A DNA stretch of 23,736 nt. It comes from a virus. This document shows positions 21,527-23,736 of this stretch, one piece after another (position 1 is the first letter of the stretch; each line of letters opens with the position of its first letter). The position numbers and the translations under genes are program-made. The notes beneath the pieces were generated by a model. It did not search any database and was not told the DNA's origin. It worked only from the letters and a program-made list of their open reading frames with translations. The stretch is from positions 1 through 23,736 of IMG/VR virus record IMGVR_UViG_3300025736_000206; one strand, given 5' to 3'.

Positions 21527-21570
21527 AAATGGTTTTACTGATGATAAACTTAAAAAAATAATAAAATAAT

Positions 21571-21720
21571 ATGGATATAGAAGATCTAAAATTAGAAATT
21601 AACAATTTAGAGGACAAGATAAAGGATTTGGAAGAAGAAAACAATAAACTGATAAAAGAGATAGGTGATTTTGTTTATAAAATTAGGGACAGACTGGATG
21701 ATTTAGCTAGATTAATATAA
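21571..21720 (+). CDS. Small coiled-coil protein, 49 residues
   Basis: A short protein with almost perfect heptads: IEDLKLEINNLEDKIKDL, then EEENNKLIKEIGDFVYKI and RDRLDDLARLI. This is a clear coiled coil likely to self-associate or bind a partner. It starts at ATAATATG, as other early genes do. It is the last gene before the second operator-promoter, and ends at 21720 just before the TTATYCCCA repeats. Confidence 0.55.
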   Translation: MDIEDLKLEINNLEDKIKDLEEENNKLIKEIGDFVYKIRDRLDDLARLI

Positions 21721-21753
21721 CCCTATGCTCTGCCCACAATGTTCAAAATAGTC

Positions 21754-21811
21754 TTATCCCCACATAACAGTCTTTATTCCCAAACTTATCCCCAATACCT
21801 ATTTATCCCCA
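21754..21811 (+). repeat. Four TTATYCCCA repeats upstream of promoter C
   Basis: TTATCCCCA at 21754-21762, 21786-21794 and 21803-21811, and TTATTCCCA at 21774-21782, all in the same direction within 58 bp. They differ from the DnaA box TTATCCACA by one or two bases. They end two bases before the operator/promoter at 21814 and may bind an activator, DnaA or a replication protein. Confidence 0.5.
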
Positions 21812-21813
21812 TT

Positions 21814-21845
21814 CCATTGACCACCAGTCAATGGTATAATATATA
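21814..21845 (+). promoter_or_regulatory. Promoter with operator copy C
   Basis: TTGACC (21817-21822), 17-bp spacer, then TATATA (21840-21845). The exact palindrome CCATTGA-N7-TCAATGG lies at 21814-21834 and contains the -35, in the same register as at 18199. It starts the second rightward unit (21876 onward). Confidence 0.65.
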
Positions 21846-21875
21846 CAATATATAGTTTTAACTCGCTTACTCGTA

Positions 21876-22460
21876 TTGGATTTAGTAGGAGCCGATATTA
21901 AAAGCTCTAAAAAGTTTATTTTTACGACTTGCCGGTACCATTTTAAATGTGTCTATATACATTCTTGGTCAGCTACTGACAAACATGATCAAGAATTATA
22001 TAATCATATTATGTCATACAAAGAAACAGATTTAGCCTCTGATATTTCAAAATGGATTAGAAATGAATTCAAGCAGTCGCAGACTGCTTACATTGATCTT
22101 CCTCCCCCACTCCAAAATTCAGCCCTACTTGAATACAAAATAACAAAAACAAACACATTTAATTACAAAAGTTGGTTAAAAAGTGAACCACAACAGTTTC
22201 ATAGCCTCAAAAAAGCAAAACATGACTATATTTACTTCAAATTATCTGATTTAGACCCAAGAAGAAAGCCAGCTGACGCAATGTTACTCGTGGCTTCCCA
22301 TGCCTACCTCACAATTTGTTGGTATAAAAAAAGAACTAAAAAACAAGTTTACTTTATTGACATTGATGAAATTGAAAAGGATATGAAGGTGAATAAAAGC
22401 TTGACTGAGAAGAAGGCTAAGGAGATTGCGGTTTATGATTTTAAGATAAAGAGTAGTTAA
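21876..22460 (+). CDS. Unknown protein, possible nuclease-like fold
   Basis: A 194-residue protein. A TTG at 21876, about 24 nt from the expected transcription start, is the best start (the first in-frame ATG is 45 codons later and would cut a well-patterned region). The C-terminal half, with KHDYIYFKLSDLDPRRKPADAM, LVASHAYLTICWYKK, VYFIDIDEIE and SLTEKKAKEI, resembles a phage protein type I associate with PD-(D/E)XK nucleases, but the usual acidic-x-Lys pair is not clear (ICWYKK). A recombination or DNA-processing role is only a guess. The N-terminal half is unrecognised. It is followed two bases later by the hammerhead-bearing RNA element. Confidence 0.6.
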   Translation: MDLVGADIKSSKKFIFTTCRYHFKCVYIHSWSATDKHDQELYNHIMSYKETDLASDISKWIRNEFKQSQTAYIDLPPPLQNSALLEYKITKTNTFNYKSWLKSEPQQFHSLKKAKHDYIYFKLSDLDPRRKPADAMLLVASHAYLTICWYKKRTKKQVYFIDIDEIEKDMKVNKSLTEKKAKEIAVYDFKIKSS

Positions 22461-22461
22461 T

Positions 22462-22617
22462 TAACATCAAAGATGCGCCGTGGGGAGTGTGGTAGCGCAA
22501 GACGAAGCCACCCAGTGTACACCTAAGACTGATGAGCTTTTAAGAAGTGAAACATTTAATGTATCTTAGGCTCTACAGGGTGGTTGTGGTAGAGACAAGG
22601 CTCCCCCTTCGATGTTA
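22462..22617 (+). ncRNA. 156-nt structured RNA enclosing the hammerhead
   Basis: Nested helices from outside in: 22462-22472/22607-22617 (11 bp with one A-C mismatch), 22482-22487/22601-22606 (6 bp), 22508-22513/22578-22583 (6 bp, plus a G-U at 22507/22584), then hammerhead stem I. The direct repeat TGTGGTAG lies on both sides (22488-22495 and 22585-22592). GCGC at 22475-22478 can pair with GCGC at 22494-22497. The ends abut the stop of the upstream gene and the leader of the next gene. No known class beyond the hammerhead core is recognised. Confidence 0.7.
22522..22570 (+). ncRNA. Hammerhead self-cleaving ribozyme (type I topology)
   Basis: All parts of the core are present in order: stem I CCTAAGA/TCTTAGG (22522-22528/22564-22570), CTGATGA (22529-22535), stem II GCTT/AAGT with loop TTAAG (22536-22548, closing pair G-U instead of the usual G-C), GAA (22549-22551), and A22552-T22562 as the invariant A15.1-U16.1 pair of stem III (ACAT/ATGT, loop TTA). 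The H17 base is A22563, giving the permitted cleavage triplet GUA. The predicted cut is between 22563 and 22564. Both ends leave through stem I. It would cut the early mRNA between the unknown gene at 21876 and the one at 22634, leaving a 70-nt leader on the latter. Confidence 0.85.
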
Positions 22618-22633
22618 GTTAATTAGTAAAAAT

Positions 22634-22846
22634 ATGGAACACATAGCTAAAAAAGTAAAAATAGTATCAGGAAAATACACAGGATTTTATGGCGTAATAA
22701 TTGCTTATAATAATATGTGGTTTACTGTAGCATGTACTTGTATTAATTGTGATCCTATGTACGAACATCTTATTAAAGTTAGACAAAAAGAAATTATGGA
22801 AGTTAGAATTGTGGAAACTAAGAAACTTGTAAGACTTGGTGGGTAG
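22634..22846 (+). CDS. Small KOW-like protein
   Basis: A 70-residue basic protein. Residues 7-25 (KVKIVSGKYTGFYGVIIAY) have the pattern of a KOW motif (V-x-V-x-x-G-x-x-x-G-x-x-G), a small RNA- or protein-binding beta unit seen in NusG and ribosomal proteins. The middle has CTCINC (a CxxxxC pair, possibly metal-binding), and the end is basic (EVRIVETKKLVRLGG). If the upstream hammerhead cleaves, this mRNA begins with a 5'-OH 70 nt before the ATG. A role with RNA or transcription is possible but inferred. Start ATG follows TTAATTAGTAAAAAT. Confidence 0.62.
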   Translation: MEHIAKKVKIVSGKYTGFYGVIIAYNNMWFTVACTCINCDPMYEHLIKVRQKEIMEVRIVETKKLVRLGG

Positions 22847-22858
22847 TGAACTTATTCC

Positions 22859-22881
22859 TAACCCTTCCTCTGGAAGGGTTA
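22859..22881. terminator. 10-bp hairpin after the KOW-like gene
   Basis: A perfect stem (22859-22868/22872-22881) with a three-base TCT loop lies 12 bp after the stop. It has no T-run on either strand (CAAATCAAATT follows), so it may be a weak or factor-assisted terminator, or a 3' stabilising hairpin. Confidence 0.5.
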
Positions 22882-22905
22882 CAAATCAAATTAATTTAAT
22901 TCAAG

Positions 22906-23007
22906 CGGTCGGGAAACGAGGCATTGGGTGTACTCCACCAACCGATCGGGCAACAGGCATGATACATATCTATCTATTATTATATAGCCGGATTGGATTA
23001 CCAGTCC
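22906..23007 (+). ncRNA. Structured leader of the pentapeptide-repeat gene
   Basis: CGGTCGG/CCGATCG (22906-22912/22942-22948, one G-U) stacks on TTGG/CCAA (22924-22927/22938-22941) with an 11-nt bulge. GGATTGG/CCAGTCC (22990-22996/23001-23007, one G-U) follows with an ATTA loop. The stretch is GC-richer than its surroundings. It lies in the 200-bp gap before 23048. No hammerhead core or known riboswitch is recognised; it may be a leader RNA of the pentapeptide-repeat gene. Confidence 0.38.
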
Positions 23008-23039
23008 CTTGATTGCTCTTTTCTTTAAATAATAACTTA

Positions 23040-23166
23040 AATAATATATGAAAAAACTAACTAAACAAGAAGCCCTAGATAAGATAGAAGAACTTAAAAA
23101 ATACATTGATAAGAAAGAGGAAAAAGGAATAATTATTTATAGAATAGATGATACTGTTTTATTTGA
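23040..23166 (+). repeat. 127-bp perfect direct repeat (other copy 23610-23736)
   Basis: Bases 23040-23166 equal 23610-23736 without a difference; the match starts eight bases before the ATG and is cut by the window edge, so it may be longer. The copies are 570 bp apart. Confidence 0.95.
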
Positions 23167-23593
23167 AAGTACAAAACAAACAGTAAGAGAAGCGGTTGAG
23201 GAAGCTGATTTGAGTGGAGCTGATTTAAGTAAAGCTAATTTAAGTGGAGCTAATTTACGTGAAGCTAATTTACGTGAAGCTAGTTTAAGTGAAGCTAATT
23301 TAAGTGGAGCTAATTTAATTAAAACTGATTTACGTGGAGCTAATTTATATAAAGCTGATTTAAGTGGAGCTTATTTAAGTGGAGCTAATTTACGTGGAGC
23401 TAATTTACGTGGAGCTAATTTACGTGGAGCTGATTTATATGAAGCTGATTTAAGTGAAGCTCATTTATATGAAGCTAATTTTGAAAATACTGAATTACAA
23501 AATGCAAAGTTTTATGGTAAAGGTGGAACTGCTAAAATAACTAAAGAGCAAGTACCTTTGTTTCTAAAAGCTTTTGGATTTATTGTAGAATAA
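23048..23593 (+). CDS. Pentapeptide-repeat protein
   Basis: A 181-residue protein. Residues 1-52 are a helical N-domain (MKKLTKQEALDKIEELKKYI, then a short beta part). Residues about 53-150 are pentapeptide repeats of the A(D/N)Lxx form (ADLSGADLSKANLSGANLRE and so on), which fold as a right-handed quadrilateral helix. The C-terminal part (FYGKGGTAKITKEQVPLFLK) is a short cap. Known members mimic DNA and protect or inhibit gyrase (MfpA, Qnr) but most are of unknown role, so a topoisomerase target is only a possibility. The repeat DNA is strikingly uniform (15-bp units built on GCT, A/GAT, TTA). A second copy starts 25 bp after its stop. Confidence 0.85.
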   Translation: MKKLTKQEALDKIEELKKYIDKKEEKGIIIYRIDDTVLFESTKQTVREAVEEADLSGADLSKANLSGANLREANLREASLSEANLSGANLIKTDLRGANLYKADLSGAYLSGANLRGANLRGANLRGADLYEADLSEAHLYEANFENTELQNAKFYGKGGTAKITKEQVPLFLKAFGFIVE

Positions 23594-23617
23594 TTAATTA
23601 ACTCTACCTAATAATAT

Positions 23618-23736
23618 ATGAAAAAACTAACTAAACAAGAAGCCCTAGATAAGATAGAAGAACTTAAAAAATACATTGATAAGAAAGAGGAAAAAGGAAT
23701 AATTATTTATAGAATAGATGATACTGTTTTATTTGA
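23618..23736 (+). CDS. Second pentapeptide-repeat gene copy (partial)
   Basis: A tandem copy of the preceding gene, cut by the right edge after 39 codons and two bases. The 119 coding bases and eight upstream bases are identical to 23040-23166, so only the conserved N-domain is in view and the repeat region is not seen. Identity without a single change points to a very recent duplication or to ongoing gene conversion. An assembly artefact at a contig end is also possible if the window edge is a contig end. Confidence 0.75.
   Translation, partial: MKKLTKQEALDKIEELKKYIDKKEEKGIIIYRIDDTVLF

Noticed and set aside
21536-21549. Second CTGATGA as a possible ribozyme core
   Set aside because: No GAAA partner, no stem I or stem III around it; chance match.
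22891-23106. 71-codon frame on the minus strand opposite the pentapeptide gene start
   Set aside because: Runs against the early operon through a structured gap; hydrophobic and Cys-rich by AT-codon bias only.

Overview
The window is most consistent with part of a low-GC, double-stranded DNA tailed bacteriophage or prophage. A leftward block of virion genes (1-14304) faces a rightward block of small early-type genes (18260-23736). Between them lie a control and possible replication region and two insertion sequences. The genetic code is standard (TAA, TAG and TGA all act as stops). Almost no start has a Shine-Dalgarno sequence; starts follow AT-rich leaders (TTAATTAA, ATATATG, CATATG). Promoters look like ordinary sigma-70 sites, which argues against the Bacteroidetes promoter type. 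Together with low GC and IS481-like elements this would suit a phage of a Patescibacteria (CPR) host, but no gene here proves the host.

Left block, read right to left: a small membrane protein (14050-14304), terminase large subunit (12299-14053), portal (10266-12293), a coiled-coil protein, a scaffold-like protein, two small unknowns, a GT-A glycosyltransferase, a probable head decoration protein, the major capsid protein (5717-6709), three exported or membrane-anchored proteins including a lipoprotein, several small structural candidates, and a large fibre-like protein (FN3, beta-propeller, LamG) that runs off the left edge. An extended -10 promoter at 14562-14567 probably drives the operon. 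Its roughly 250-nt leader is strongly structured and opens with a 14-bp helix at the predicted 5' end of the RNA. Two further structured gaps lie inside the operon (7178-7340 and 9665-9719).

Middle: 14626-15098 holds a bidirectional terminator-like palindrome and seven copies of AAACCTCAC in three clusters (an iteron-like array), then a G-rich stretch. Two IS481-like elements (transposases 15188-16222 and 16630-17523) follow. The terminase small subunit (17492-18037, leftward) lies beyond them, so the terminase genes are split by about 3.4 kb. The palindrome CCATTGA-N7-TCAATGG occurs three times exactly (14632, 18199, 21814) and twice in weaker form around the terS promoter. At 18199 and 21814 it contains the -35 box of a rightward promoter. 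This looks like the operator set of a phage repressor that is not identified in the window.

Right block: a run of very small genes whose starts share CATATG, then conserved phage genes of unknown function, a MerR/excisionase-like HTH protein and a possible nuclease-like protein. A 156-nt structured RNA follows whose tip (22522-22570) has the sequence and three helices of a hammerhead self-cleaving ribozyme. After it come a KOW-like small protein, another structured gap, and two tandem pentapeptide-repeat genes, the second cut by the right edge. The hammerhead element, the shared operator set and the iteron array are the main points of interest.
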